Positions 1 to 7,512 of a stretch of 19,617 bases of DNA are shown piece after piece; the stretch's first letter is position 1; the number at the start of each line of letters is the position of its first letter. Position numbers and translations under genes: made by a program. Where the stretch lies: contig JADFKA010000004.1 of NCBI GenBank assembly GCA_022565135.1, positions 1 through 19,617 of the forward strand, written 5' to 3'. The notes under the pieces were generated by a model. That model was not told the origin of the DNA, ran no database searches, and worked only from the letters and a program-made list of their open reading frames with translations. Source of the DNA: Pseudomonadota bacterium (GTDB taxonomy: Bacteria; Pseudomonadota; Gammaproteobacteria; Steroidobacterales; Woeseiaceae).

Positions 1-2314
1 GTCGCAAAGCGAAATCCTCGGCGTCAATCAGGCCTTCTTTCTGCGCCTGTCGCAGCCGACGTTCCAAAGGGGCTAGTTTTTCCGACAGTTCGAGCGCTTC
101 CTGCAATTGGCCGAGGGGGTTACCTGGCTCCAGAGTTGTGTATGCCTGCTGACAGAGCCGTTCGCGAGCTTCTCCCGAACGGGTCATCAGGTCGACGACC
201 TTGAGGCCTATCGCATCGGAGGGCGCGGAGTAGGTTCTGCCCCGCGGAAAAATGAATATGCGCAGGAATGCCGCAACCCATCGATTCGGAAGATTTCGCA
301 TGAAGGCATGCAGCGCTTCCTGGGCCTGGTACATCAATGTACGGACAGACCATTCGACGAGCGGCAGATCGGTCGCTCGGCGTCCCTGATTCTCAAAGTG
401 CTTAAGTACGGTCGATGCGAGATAGATCGAGCTCAAGATGTCGCCCAGGCGTGCGGACAACAGCTCGCGTTTCTTGAGTTCGCCGCCGAGCGTTAGCATA
501 GCGAAGTCGGACGCAAGCGCGAATGCAGCGCTGTAGCGATTAATATTCTGGTAATAACGACGTGTTGGAGTGTTGAGCGGCACGCGGCTGAATTTCGCGT
601 GAGTCAGTGCCAGAAAAAAAGAGCGAGCGAGATTGCTGATGGCGTAGCCGATGTGACCGAACAATGCGTTATCAAAATCTACCAGGCCGCGATCCGTATC
701 TTCGTCGCCAGCTGCTTGCAATTCTTTCAAAACGAACGGATGACAACGAATGGCGCCCTGACCGTAAATAATCAAGCTTCGCGTCAGGATGTTCGCGCCC
801 TCGACAGTAATTGCAATCGGCGTCGCCATGTAGGCTCGACCGATGTAGTTCTTGGGTCCCAACATGATGGCCTTGCCGCCATGAATATCCATCGTATCGT
901 TGGCAATCTTGCGGCCGAGTTCGGTGCAGTGATACTTGAGAATAGCTGACGGAACAGCGGGCTTTTCACCTTGATCGATAGCACCCGCCGTGACTGATAT
1001 GGCTGCATTCATAATGTATGTGTGCCCGGCAATGCGGGTCAATGCCTCGCCAACGCCTTCGAAATTCGCAATTGACGTATTGAATTGCTTGCGAATCATC
1101 GTGTATGCACCGGATGCGTAAACTGCAGCCTGTCCACCGCCTGCTGCAGTGGACGGCAATGTAATCGCCCGCCCGACAGACAGCAGTTCAACCAGCATTT
1201 TCCAGCCTTTGCCCGCCATTTTCTGGCCGCCGATGATGTAGTCCAGCGGCACGAACACGTCTTCACCCGACGTGGGTCCATTCTGGAATGCGATACTCAT
1301 TGGCAGGTGGCGTCGCCCGACTGTTACGCCCGGCGTGTCAGTCGGAATCAGGGCGGCGGTGATACCGTATTTGTCCTTATCACCAATCAGATGATCGGGG
1401 TCGTAGAGCTTGAACGCGAGTCCAAGCACGGTCGCCACCGGTGCCAGCGTAATGTAGCGTTTGTTCCAATTTAGCCGAATGCCGATGATTTGCCTGCCAT
1501 TCCACTTGCCCTTGCAGACGATACCGCTGTCAGTCAGCGCCGCAGCGTCAGAGCCCGCTACCGGCGAGGTCAGTGCGAAACAGGGGATCTCTGAACCGGC
1601 TGCCAACCCCGGAAGATAATGATTCTTTTGCTCCTCAGTGCCGTAATGCAGCAGGAGTTCCGCCGGGCCGAGAGAGTTCGGTACGCCCACTGTGGATGAT
1701 GCAGTAGGGCTGCGGCTCGCGAGTTTTGTAATGACCATCGCGTTGGCATAGGCCGAAAATTCAAGCCCGCCATATTTCTTGGGGATGATCATCGCGAAAA
1801 ATTTGTTGCCAATAATGAAGTCCCAGACCTCCCTTGGCATGTCCGCCCGGTTGTGACAGATATCCCAGTCGTCGAGCATTCTGCAGAGCTCTTCGCAGGG
1901 TCCGTCGAGGAACGCCTGTTCCTCGCTCGAGAGCTGCGGTGCCGGAAAAGACATGAGACGGTCCCAGTCGGGCATGCCCGAGAACAGTTCTCCATCCCAC
2001 CAGACGTTTCCGGCCTCGAGTGCTTCGCGCTCGGTGTCCGACATTTTAGGCAGCATTGTTCGATACAGTTCGAGAAGCGGCCGTGTGATTTTCTCGCGGC
2101 GCAATTCGATGAGGTTCGGCACGATCATGGCGCCGAAGCCAAGCCACATCACCAGCAGCCATGGCCAGGATCCGTCTCCGAAAATTGTGTAAGCGAGTAG
2201 TGTGAGTCCTGCGGCGACGGTCGATGTGCGGAGATCAATACGCTGATAGGCAAGATAGATACCACCGCCGACAAACAGCAGCAACCAAAACATACTGACG
2301 AACAAACTGGACAA
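1..2314 (-). CDS. fadE: Acyl-CoA dehydrogenase FadE, C-terminus beyond left edge
   Basis: Catalyses the first, FAD-dependent step of fatty-acid beta-oxidation, making 2-enoyl-CoA from acyl-CoA. About 771 codons are present; E. coli FadE has 814 residues, so roughly 40 C-terminal residues are missing. Two hydrophobic N-terminal segments (start FWLLLFVGGGIYLAY) are followed by FadE-specific blocks that I recognise from E. coli: EEQAFLDGP, FFAMIIPKKYGGLEFSAYA, GVPNSLGPAELLLHYGT, CFALTSPVAGSDA, RLNWNKRYITLAPVATVLG, QNGPTSGEDVFVPLDYIIGG, TVEGANILTRSLIIYGQG and SARLGDILSSIYLAS. The frame is open throughout. I prefer the TTG start at 2314 because a GAGGAAGG ribosome site (2319-2326) lies four bases upstream; the ATG at 2293 has no well-spaced site. 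It lies downstream of mdh in the same direction. Confidence 0.96.
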   Translation of the reverse strand, partial: MSSLFVSMFWLLLFVGGGIYLAYQRIDLRTSTVAAGLTLLAYTIFGDGSWPWLLVMWLGFGAMIVPNLIELRREKITRPLLELYRTMLPKMSDTEREALEAGNVWWDGELFSGMPDWDRLMSFPAPQLSSEEQAFLDGPCEELCRMLDDWDICHNRADMPREVWDFIIGNKFFAMIIPKKYGGLEFSAYANAMVITKLASRSPTASSTVGVPNSLGPAELLLHYGTEEQKNHYLPGLAAGSEIPCFALTSPVAGSDAAALTDSGIVCKGKWNGRQIIGIRLNWNKRYITLAPVATVLGLAFKLYDPDHLIGDKDKYGITAALIPTDTPGVTVGRRHLPMSIAFQNGPTSGEDVFVPLDYIIGGQKMAGKGWKMLVELLSVGRAITLPSTAAGGGQAAVYASGAYTMIRKQFNTSIANFEGVGEALTRIAGHTYIMNAAISVTAGAIDQGEKPAVPSAILKYHCTELGRKIANDTMDIHGGKAIMLGPKNYIGRAYMATPIAITVEGANILTRSLIIYGQGAIRCHPFVLKELQAAGDEDTDRGLVDFDNALFGHIGYAISNLARSFFLALTHAKFSRVPLNTPTRRYYQNINRYSAAFALASDFAMLTLGGELKKRELLSARLGDILSSIYLASTVLKHFENQGRRATDLPLVEWSVRTLMYQAQEALHAFMRNLPNRWVAAFLRIFIFPRGRTYSAPSDAIGLKVVDLMTRSGEARERLCQQAYTTLEPGNPLGQLQEALELSEKLAPLERRLRQAQKEGLIDAEDFALR

Positions 2315-2344
2315 GTGCCCTTCCTCTGAGTGATCCAAATAATG

Positions 2345-2350
2345 ATTATG
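2345..2350 (-). promoter_or_regulatory. Possible -10 box for fadE
   Basis: On the minus strand the hexamer CATAAT (5 of 6 to the sigma-70 consensus) lies about 30 bases before the TTG start of fadE. No good -35 hexamer is visible at the right distance. A 6-bp inverted repeat, GTGACG (2368-2373) and CGTCAC (2391-2396), lies upstream, just after the mdh stop, and could be an operator or a weak terminator. Low confidence. Confidence 0.25.
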
Positions 2351-2397
2351 ACAAACCCTATCACTGCGTGACGGGGTGTGCCATTGTGTGCGTCACA

Positions 2398-3375
2398 TCA
2401 AAGCAGTTCCTCAACGGCCGCGCGCTCTTCACGTAGTTCGGTCTCTGTCGTATTCATGCGCGAACGACTGAAGTCATTAATGTCCAGATCCTGCACAATC
2501 TCGTAGTTGCCGTCTCTGCAACGCACCGGGTATGAGTAAACGATGCCTGGTTCGATGCCGTAACTGCCATCTGCCGGAATGGCCATGCTGACCCATGTAT
2601 CGTCGGGTGTACCCCTGGCCCAATCATGCATGTGATCAATAGCTGCAGACGCCGCAGAAGCAGCCGACGACGCGCCGCGAGCCGCAATGATCTCCGCGCC
2701 GCGCTGCTGGACGATCGGAATGAATTTATCGATCAGCCACTGCTGATCAACGAGATCCATGGCACTTGTCTCATTGATCGTCGCATGATGGACATCGGGG
2801 TACTGTGTTGCGGAGTGGTTGCCCCAGATCGTCATGCAGCGCACATCGCTGACATGACTGTTGGTCTTCGCGGCGAGTTGTGCGATCGCGCGGTTATGGT
2901 CAAGTCTTGTCATCGCGGTGAAGTTGCGAGGGAGGATGTCGGGGGCATTATTGCTTGCAATCAGCGCGTTGGTATTCGCTGGATTGCCGACTACCAGGAC
3001 GCGAATATTGCGGTCCGCATGATCATTGATAGCCTTGCCCTGTACCGAAAATATCCGTGCATTGGCTTCTAGCAATTCCTTGCGTTCCATGCCCGGACCA
3101 CGTGGTCGCGCGCCGACAAGCAACGCGAAGTCACTATCGGTGAAGGCAATAACGGGATCGTCGGTGGCGATCACGCCAGCCAATGTGTCAAATGCGCAAT
3201 CATCGAGCTCCATGACGACGCCGTTGAGTGCAGGCATCGCCGGTGGAATCTCGAGCAGCTGCAAAACGACGGGTTGATCGGTGCCGAGCATTTGGCCCGA
3301 CGCGATACGAAAGGCAAGCTGGTAGCCGATCTGGCCGGCAGCGCCCGTTATGGTGACGCGAACTGGTGACTTCAT
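2398..3375 (-). CDS. mdh: Malate dehydrogenase (NAD-dependent)
   Basis: Oxidises malate to oxaloacetate in the TCA cycle in the cytoplasm. The 325-residue product belongs to the cytosolic-type malate dehydrogenases (like the Thermus enzyme), not the E. coli 312-residue type. The dinucleotide-binding loop GAAGQIG is at residues 11-17, with the acidic residue of LLEIP near position 42 fitting NAD preference. The mobile-loop arginines are in PRGPGMER (92, 98), GNPANTNA is at 130-137, the catalytic Asp is in TRLDHNR (159) and the catalytic His is in WGNHSAT (187). The substrate-domain block RGASSAASAA is intact. The frame is open upstream to 3714, but homology begins at MKSPVRVTITGAAG and an AGGA ribosome site precedes this ATG, so the extension is not coding. 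Confidence 0.96.
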   Translation of the reverse strand: MKSPVRVTITGAAGQIGYQLAFRIASGQMLGTDQPVVLQLLEIPPAMPALNGVVMELDDCAFDTLAGVIATDDPVIAFTDSDFALLVGARPRGPGMERKELLEANARIFSVQGKAINDHADRNIRVLVVGNPANTNALIASNNAPDILPRNFTAMTRLDHNRAIAQLAAKTNSHVSDVRCMTIWGNHSATQYPDVHHATINETSAMDLVDQQWLIDKFIPIVQQRGAEIIAARGASSAASAASAAIDHMHDWARGTPDDTWVSMAIPADGSYGIEPGIVYSYPVRCRDGNYEIVQDLDINDFSRSRMNTTETELREERAAVEELL

Positions 3376-3422
3376 CGATGTTTTCCTGCAGGACCGCTCT
3401 TTACTGTCGGCAGAGGCCGGGA

Positions 3423-3467
3423 ATTTTAGCACTCCATCAATGTAGTATTGATGCAGAGTTAGCACTC
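3423..3467 (-). promoter_or_regulatory. mdh promoter/operator region with CIRCE-like half-sites
   Basis: A candidate -10 TAAAAT (complement of 3423-3428) lies about 48 bases before the mdh ATG. Read on the plus strand, TTAGCACTC occurs twice as a direct repeat (3426-3434 and 3459-3467; 33 bases start to start). Between them is a perfect 7-bp dyad, CATCAAT (3435-3441) and ATTGATG (3447-3453). TTAGCACTC is exactly the left arm of the HrcA/CIRCE operator, but its inverted partner GAGTGCTAA is not found nine bases away on the same strand, so this is not a standard CIRCE. Confidence 0.4.
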
Positions 3468-3493
3468 GCGTCGCGACGCAGCACAATCCGTAA

Positions 3494-4039
3494 TCAGTCT
3501 CGGGGCGCCTCGAAATCCGGGAATGCCCTGGCAAGCTGCTCACGCTGTCGTTCGGCTTCGTCGGACAAGCCGGCCGCATCAAGTTCGCTAATGCATGCGA
3601 GCCAGGTCGCAGGAGCCACCCTGGATGCATCATTGCAGCCACGTGCTGACCCAGTTGCCAAGGCCGCTGTCGATATTCCGCCCGCCAGGATTCCTGCGGG
3701 CGGGGGTTCCGCACCGTATACGTCTATGCTCCCATTTACCTCGAGAGCTTCTTGCGTGTCGGGTACCGGCGGCATATCGTCTGCCACGCCTGCAGGCGTC
3801 GGTCCGCGCACCAACTGCAACGTGACTGCCAGAGCAATCGCAATAGTCGCTGTCCAGGCAACGGGTCGCGTCCATGATGCTGGGCGAGAATAATGTGGGT
3901 GCACCGCTTTGGCAGCCTGGCGCAATATTGCCTTGTTCAAATCGTCCGGCGTGTGCTCGTCGGCCAACTCACGATAGGTGTTAGAGACGAGATCGTCGGC
4001 CTCACCGTCTGTTTCGAGATGCTGTCGCTCGTTTGTCAT
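3494..4039 (-). CDS. Membrane partner of the ECF sigma factor (putative anti-sigma)
   Basis: A 181-residue protein whose ATG overlaps the sigma-factor stop by four bases (ATGA), so the two are surely co-translated. The N-terminal cytoplasmic part (about 1-55) carries YRELADEHTPDDLNKAILRQA, a charged helical segment of a kind I associate with sigma-linked membrane proteins. One membrane helix follows at about 57-77, then a proline/glycine-rich linker and a C-terminal part with two cysteines and the stretch TWLACISELDAAGLSDEAE near the end. The zinc-binding HxxxCxxC motif of classical zinc anti-sigma factors is absent. Its role in holding the sigma factor at the membrane is inferred from gene order and topology only. 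Confidence 0.7.
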   Translation of the reverse strand: MTNERQHLETDGEADDLVSNTYRELADEHTPDDLNKAILRQAAKAVHPHYSRPASWTRPVAWTATIAIALAVTLQLVRGPTPAGVADDMPPVPDTQEALEVNGSIDVYGAEPPPAGILAGGISTAALATGSARGCNDASRVAPATWLACISELDAAGLSDEAERQREQLARAFPDFEAPRD

Positions 4040-4650
4040 GATAACTCCGCGGATTCGTCGATTGCGGCGCGTAACTTTTTGACCGCATAGCGAAGCCGGC
4101 TTTTCGCAGTTTCGAAATTGCTTCCGGTTACCGACGCGATCTGGTCGACAGTCAGGCCTGCCTCCTGGTGCAACAAGAAGGCGTCGCGTTGTTCGTCCGG
4201 TAGCTCCTGAATTGCGGCGTCGAGGCGTCGTCGCAGAAGGCCTCGCTCGGTCAGAGTCTCGGGCGACTCACCGGGGTTCGGATAACTGTCGGGCTCGACA
4301 TCAATGGTGTGTGAATGACGTTTGTTACGGCGAATATGATCGATGTAGCAATTATGTGCGACACGATACATAAAGGTCGTGAATTTCGCAGTTGGTCGAT
4401 AACTTGAGCGCGCCTTGATGATTTTCCCCCAGACCTCCTGGAAAATATCTTCAGCGTTGTCGTGATGTCGGCAACGACGTAACAGGTATCGGTACAGAGC
4501 ATCATTGTGGCGTCCATACAAGGTCTCAAATGCCGCCACATCGCCATCGATATAGCGCAGCATCAAAGCGGTATCTTCAGGCGCTGGCTCCATCACCGCA
4601 GCATAGGCGACAGCTGCAGTGCGCGAAAGCGGCAGGTTTGTTGAAACCAT
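4036..4650 (-). CDS. ECF-family RNA polymerase sigma factor
   Basis: Directs RNA polymerase to a stress or envelope regulon. Region 2 is clear: YRYLLRRCRHHDNAEDIFQE and the -10-recognition stretch FTTFMYRVAHNCYIDHIRR. Region 4 is also clear: ELPDEQRDAFLLHQEAGLTV followed by QIASVTGSNFETAKSRLRYA, a helix-turn-helix for the -35 box. Region 3 is absent, as expected for ECF factors. The start is uncertain. The frame opens at GTG 4671; ATG 4650 is used here; the conserved part (MEPAPEDTALMLRYIDGD) begins at ATG 4593, which gives 185 residues and is the biologically attractive choice, but no start has a strong ribosome site. The downstream partner overlaps by four bases. No copy of a self-recognised promoter could be identified. 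Confidence 0.9.
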   Translation of the reverse strand: MVSTNLPLSRTAAVAYAAVMEPAPEDTALMLRYIDGDVAAFETLYGRHNDALYRYLLRRCRHHDNAEDIFQEVWGKIIKARSSYRPTAKFTTFMYRVAHNCYIDHIRRNKRHSHTIDVEPDSYPNPGESPETLTERGLLRRRLDAAIQELPDEQRDAFLLHQEAGLTVDQIASVTGSNFETAKSRLRYAVKKLRAAIDESAELS

Positions 4651-4833
4651 GGCCAGAACGCCTGCTACCACGGTCGTATTCCCAGGCGATCGTCGAGTAT
4701 CCGCTCACGGCAAGCAAATGAATACTGGGCGTACATCTCGTAACTCATTGATATCTGGATTCTGTTTGAACCATCTCAGATACTATTAACGCCCGCCAGG
4801 GCAGCCACGGGTTAGCAATGAGCCAAATAAGGC

Positions 4834-4861
4834 TTGCAATGGAGGTTTTTAGTGTTATAGT
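4834..4861 (+). promoter_or_regulatory. Sigma-70-type promoter for the small protein
   Basis: TTGCAA (4834-4839) and TATAGT (4856-4861) are separated by 16 bases, and a start would fall about 40 bases before the ATG at 4910. The -10 box lies inside the inverted repeat at 4851-4874, so a protein bound there would block polymerase. Confidence 0.5.
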
Positions 4862-4874
4862 CAACTATAACACT
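4851..4874. promoter_or_regulatory. Perfect 10-bp inverted repeat, probable GntR/YtrA operator
   Basis: AGTGTTATAG (4851-4860), spacer TCAA, CTATAACACT (4865-4874): the arms are exact reverse complements. The geometry (a near-continuous dyad with a four-base centre ending in TAG/CTA-like bases) resembles operators of the YtrA subfamily of GntR repressors, and such a regulator is encoded 430 bases downstream. The link between the two is inference from proximity. Confidence 0.6.
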
Positions 4875-4909
4875 AGCTCACCAAGGGCAAGACCCGAGAG
4901 GACACTGCA

Positions 4910-5131
4910 ATGAAATCCGCGATGCGGCAATACATGAACGACATTGTCAGTCTCACGATCATGCTGCTCATGACCATGGCACTGGTTGCCGCAGAGGCAG
5001 ATGCAACTGTTCGCGACAAGCTACACCGGGAAGCCGGCTACGCGGTCGCCACCATGTCGGCATGTCTCGATGACATGTTCATTAACGCGATCCATACAGT
5101 GATCGAAATTCGACTGGATGTTGATGATTAG
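4910..5131 (+). CDS. Small membrane or exported protein of unknown function
   Basis: A 73-residue protein I do not recognise. A GAGAGGA ribosome site sits seven bases before the ATG. The N-terminus is a hydrophobic helix (about 12-29, including LTIMLLMTMALVAA) ending in AEADA, so it may be a cleaved signal peptide or a membrane anchor. The remaining roughly 40 residues are mixed and end in acidic LDVDD, with one cysteine. It has a good promoter overlapped by the palindrome at 4851-4874 and its own terminator at 5216-5243, so it appears to be a short separate transcript that is the first target of the GntR regulator downstream. A short 9-base tandem repeat (GATTAGCAG) spans its stop. Confidence 0.55.
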   Translation: MKSAMRQYMNDIVSLTIMLLMTMALVAAEADATVRDKLHREAGYAVATMSACLDDMFINAIHTVIEIRLDVDD

Positions 5132-5215
5132 CAGGATTAGCAGGATTATCGGGGCGAGTATGGCAACGGTTTTAGTTTCCGTCACAACGGCGAGTAAAGT
5201 AGCGACGGACGTTTT

Positions 5216-5243
5216 GCGCCGGCCGCATGGCCGGCGCTTTTTT
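5216..5243 (+). terminator. Intrinsic terminator between the small gene and the gntR cassette
   Basis: A perfect 9-bp GC-only stem, GCGCCGGCC (5216-5224) and GGCCGGCGC (5229-5237), with loop GCAT, is followed by six T residues (5238-5243). It ends the small-protein transcript. Because no strong promoter is visible between it and the regulator start, partial read-through may feed the downstream operon. Confidence 0.88.
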
Positions 5244-5306
5244 ATTGTGCGGTGAGTCATGCCGGCTAATTACTACACCTAATAAACGTATGGCATCAGA
5301 CAGATA

Positions 5307-5690
5307 ATGAACCCGAATTGGAGCGAAGATTTACCGATCTATCGGCAGCTACGGGATCGCGTCGTTGCGATGATTCTGGAAGGCGTCCTGGATGACGGCG
5401 ACGTCTTGCCATCGGTGCGCAATGTCGCTGCCGAGTATCGGCTAAATCCATTGACGGTATTGAAAGGTTATCAGGAGCTTGTCGACGAGGGGCTCGTAGA
5501 AAAAAAGCGTGGTCGAGGTATGTTCGTAACGGATGGAGCAAGGCGACAATTGCTCAAAGATGAACGACGGCGCTTCATCGACAAGGAATGGCCAAAGGTA
5601 CGTGCAACGATCAAGCGGCTCGGACTCGATGCCGCCACACTGTTGGAAGAAGTCAAACAGTCAGACAAAGCAGGTGGCACGAATGACTAG
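5307..5690 (+). CDS. GntR-family transcriptional regulator, YtrA type
   Basis: A 127-residue repressor-type protein. The winged helix of GntR regulators fills the first 75 residues: PIYRQLRDRVVAMILEGVL, then LPSVRNVAAEYRLNPLTV (recognition helix) and YQELVDEGLVEKKRGRGMFV (wing). The C-terminal part is only about 50 residues and helical, with no room for a FadR- or UTRA-type effector domain; this small size defines the YtrA subfamily, usually found beside ABC-2 transporters, as here. The ATG overlaps by one base the TAA of a five-codon reading frame starting at 5290, and no clear ribosome site is seen. It overlaps the ABC ATPase gene by eight bases. Probably represses from the palindrome at 4851-4874. 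Confidence 0.9.
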   Translation: MNPNWSEDLPIYRQLRDRVVAMILEGVLDDGDVLPSVRNVAAEYRLNPLTVLKGYQELVDEGLVEKKRGRGMFVTDGARRQLLKDERRRFIDKEWPKVRATIKRLGLDAATLLEEVKQSDKAGGTND

Positions 5691-6540
5691 CCTGGTCACA
5701 GCCCGCGGCATATCAAAGAACTTTGGAGCGGTTCGCGCGATTGACAATGTCAGTTTTGAGATCGAAAAGGGCAAGATTATGGGGCTCATCGGTCCAAACG
5801 GAGCGGGCAAGACAACTCTGCTCAAGGCTGTACTTGGGCTGACCGATTGTGAAGGACAGCTGTCGGTGCTGGGACTCGACCCGTTCCGGCAACGCAAGGA
5901 GCTGATGGAAAAAATCTGTTTCATTGCGGACGTTGCGGTCTTGCCGCGCTGGATCAAAGTTTCACAGTTGCTCGACTTTATGGCAGCCACACACCCGAAT
6001 TTCTCGCGAACTCGTACTGATGAATTGCTTTCCCATACCAAGGTTCGTCCAAACGCAAAAGTCAGAGAGCTATCAAAAGGTATGGTCACGCAGTTACATC
6101 TGTCGATTATCATGGCAGTTGATGCCAAGTTGCTTGTTCTTGACGAACCGACGCTCGGTCTCGACATCATTTTCCGCAAGGAATTCTATGGCAACTTATT
6201 GAATGATTACTTTGATGGCGAAAAAACGATTCTGATCACGACGCACCAGGTCGAGGAAATCGAGAATTTGCTGACCGATATCATGTTTATTAACGATGGT
6301 CGTATCCTGCTCCACGCCAGCATGGAATCGATACCGGATTCCTTTGTCGAGCTGATTACTTCGGGCGAGGCGGCCGAAGCTGCTCGACGTCTCGGGCCCA
6401 TTCATGAGCGCGATGTGTTCGGCCAAAAGGTCATGACATTCAAAGGTATTGACCGTGACCAGTTGGATGGCCTTGGAGAGGCGCATACGCCGTCGGTGGC
6501 CGACTTGTTCGTTGCCATGATTAAAGGAGTCGCCGCATGA
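5683..6540 (+). CDS. ABC transporter ATP-binding protein
   Basis: A 285-residue ATPase that powers the permease encoded next. Walker A GPNGAGKTT is at 37-45, Walker B LLVLDE at 150-155, and the switch histidine is in TTHQ (188). The signature is LSKGM (130-134) instead of LSGGQ, a form common in ATPases of ABC-2 exporters. The Q-loop glutamine is not obvious (ICFIADVAVLP). A C-terminal extension of about 80 residues follows the nucleotide-binding domain. The frame is open back to 5533, but homology and an AGGTGG ribosome site place the start at 5683, inside the last codons of gntR. Stop and permease start overlap as ATGA. The substrate is unknown; this family handles peptides, antibiotics or lipids. 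Confidence 0.93.
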   Translation: MTSLVTARGISKNFGAVRAIDNVSFEIEKGKIMGLIGPNGAGKTTLLKAVLGLTDCEGQLSVLGLDPFRQRKELMEKICFIADVAVLPRWIKVSQLLDFMAATHPNFSRTRTDELLSHTKVRPNAKVRELSKGMVTQLHLSIIMAVDAKLLVLDEPTLGLDIIFRKEFYGNLLNDYFDGEKTILITTHQVEEIENLLTDIMFINDGRILLHASMESIPDSFVELITSGEAAEAARRLGPIHERDVFGQKVMTFKGIDRDQLDGLGEAHTPSVADLFVAMIKGVAA

Positions 6541-7457
6541 TTGCCAATCAATTGGCGCTGCTTCGACGAGAGCTGTGGGAACACGGCTCAATCTGGGTGA
6601 CTCCGGCGGCCGTTGTGTTTGTCCTGGCGCTCGGCGCCATAGCCAGTTTTATTGCAGCATCCGGTTTTGGCGGGGCTGTCGACATAGCGATCATCGGTGC
6701 GTCAAACGTCGGTGACGCGGAGCGCAGAGCGGCCTTGATGGTGGCTTTGCTCCTCAATACTTCCGTTTTGCTAATCGCGATGTGGATACTGACCGTCTTC
6801 TACAGCCTGGATTCGCTTTATGCGGAGCGCAAAGACAAAAGTATCCTGTTCTGGCGTTCCCTGCCCATCACCGATACAGAGGTAGTACTGTCGAAACTAC
6901 TAACCGCGGTAGTACTGATACCACTTGTTACCTTCGTTGCCGTCGTCGTATCGACCCTCATTAATCTCCTGTTGACAAGCATCTGGATCGGTTTTGAGGG
7001 CGGTAGCGCGAGCCACCTTATCTGGGGTTCAGTACCATTATTCGATACCTGGGCGGCGATCCTGGTCGTCATGATCGCGGCGCCACTGTGGGCATCCCCG
7101 ATGATCGGTTGGTTCCTGTTTGTGTCCGCCTGGACGAAACGCTCGCCGTTACTGATGGCGTTTCTACCAATCATAGTATTGGCACTACTCGAGTATGTGG
7201 TATTCCGTTCGCACCTGCTCTTCGCGGCTATCGGTTCGCGAACCCAATTGATCAATATGCCGATTTTTCACGGCGACCCATCAGTCTTATTCGATAACCA
7301 TAACTTCCAAGCTCATGCGCAAGGGCCCCTGAGTCTGCTTACGCAACTTGATGTCGGTAGATTTGTGACCAGCCCAGGTCTTTGGGCCGGACTTACTGTG
7401 TGCGGCCTGCTGGTGACAGCGGCTATCTACGTGCGGCGATATCGCGACGATTCATGA
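6537..7457 (+). CDS. ABC-2 type transporter permease
   Basis: A 306-residue inner-membrane protein with about six membrane helices (near 20-41, 66-89, 119-147, 170-196, 204-224 and 280-298). The cytoplasmic loop YSLDSLYAERKDKSILFWRS followed by LPITDTEVVLSKL is characteristic of ABC-2 permeases. It overlaps the ATPase gene by four bases, so gntR-ATPase-permease form one operon. It is followed by a convergent gene and a shared hairpin at 7470-7512. Substrate cannot be read from the sequence. Confidence 0.88.
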   Translation: MIANQLALLRRELWEHGSIWVTPAAVVFVLALGAIASFIAASGFGGAVDIAIIGASNVGDAERRAALMVALLLNTSVLLIAMWILTVFYSLDSLYAERKDKSILFWRSLPITDTEVVLSKLLTAVVLIPLVTFVAVVVSTLINLLLTSIWIGFEGGSASHLIWGSVPLFDTWAAILVVMIAAPLWASPMIGWFLFVSAWTKRSPLLMAFLPIIVLALLEYVVFRSHLLFAAIGSRTQLINMPIFHGDPSVLFDNHNFQAHAQGPLSLLTQLDVGRFVTSPGLWAGLTVCGLLVTAAIYVRRYRDDS

Positions 7458-7469
7458 ATAATCGAGGCT

Positions 7470-7512
7470 AGGAGTCTGCGTAGCAGGAATACTTTCTACG
7501 GCGCAGACTCCT
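7470..7512. terminator. Hairpin between convergent permease and pspF ends
   Basis: AGGAGTCTGCG (7470-7480) and CGCAGACTCCT (7502-7512) are perfect 11-bp inverted complements. The inner bases TAG and CTA can extend the stem past a short bulge. The right arm lies in the last codons of pspF. There is no T-run on either side, so factor-independent termination is uncertain; RNA 3'-end protection for both mRNAs is equally likely. Confidence 0.5.

Noticed and set aside
3376..3714. N-terminal extension of the malate dehydrogenase frame (113 codons)
   Set aside because: The homology and a ribosome site start at 3375; the extension overlaps the sigma-partner gene in another frame and contains the mdh promoter region.
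5127..5149. GATTAGCAG tandem repeat at the end of the small gene
   Set aside because: Only two and a half copies and no further units; too short to call a repeat array or CRISPR-like structure.
5159..5254. A 31-codon plus-strand frame (MATVLVSVTTASK...) crossing the terminator
   Set aside because: No ribosome site, and the second half merely translates the terminator stem and T-run.
5021..5260. A 79-codon minus-strand frame over the small protein and terminator
   Set aside because: Low-complexity hydrophobic translation, antisense to a gene with promoter and ribosome site, and it includes the terminator stem.
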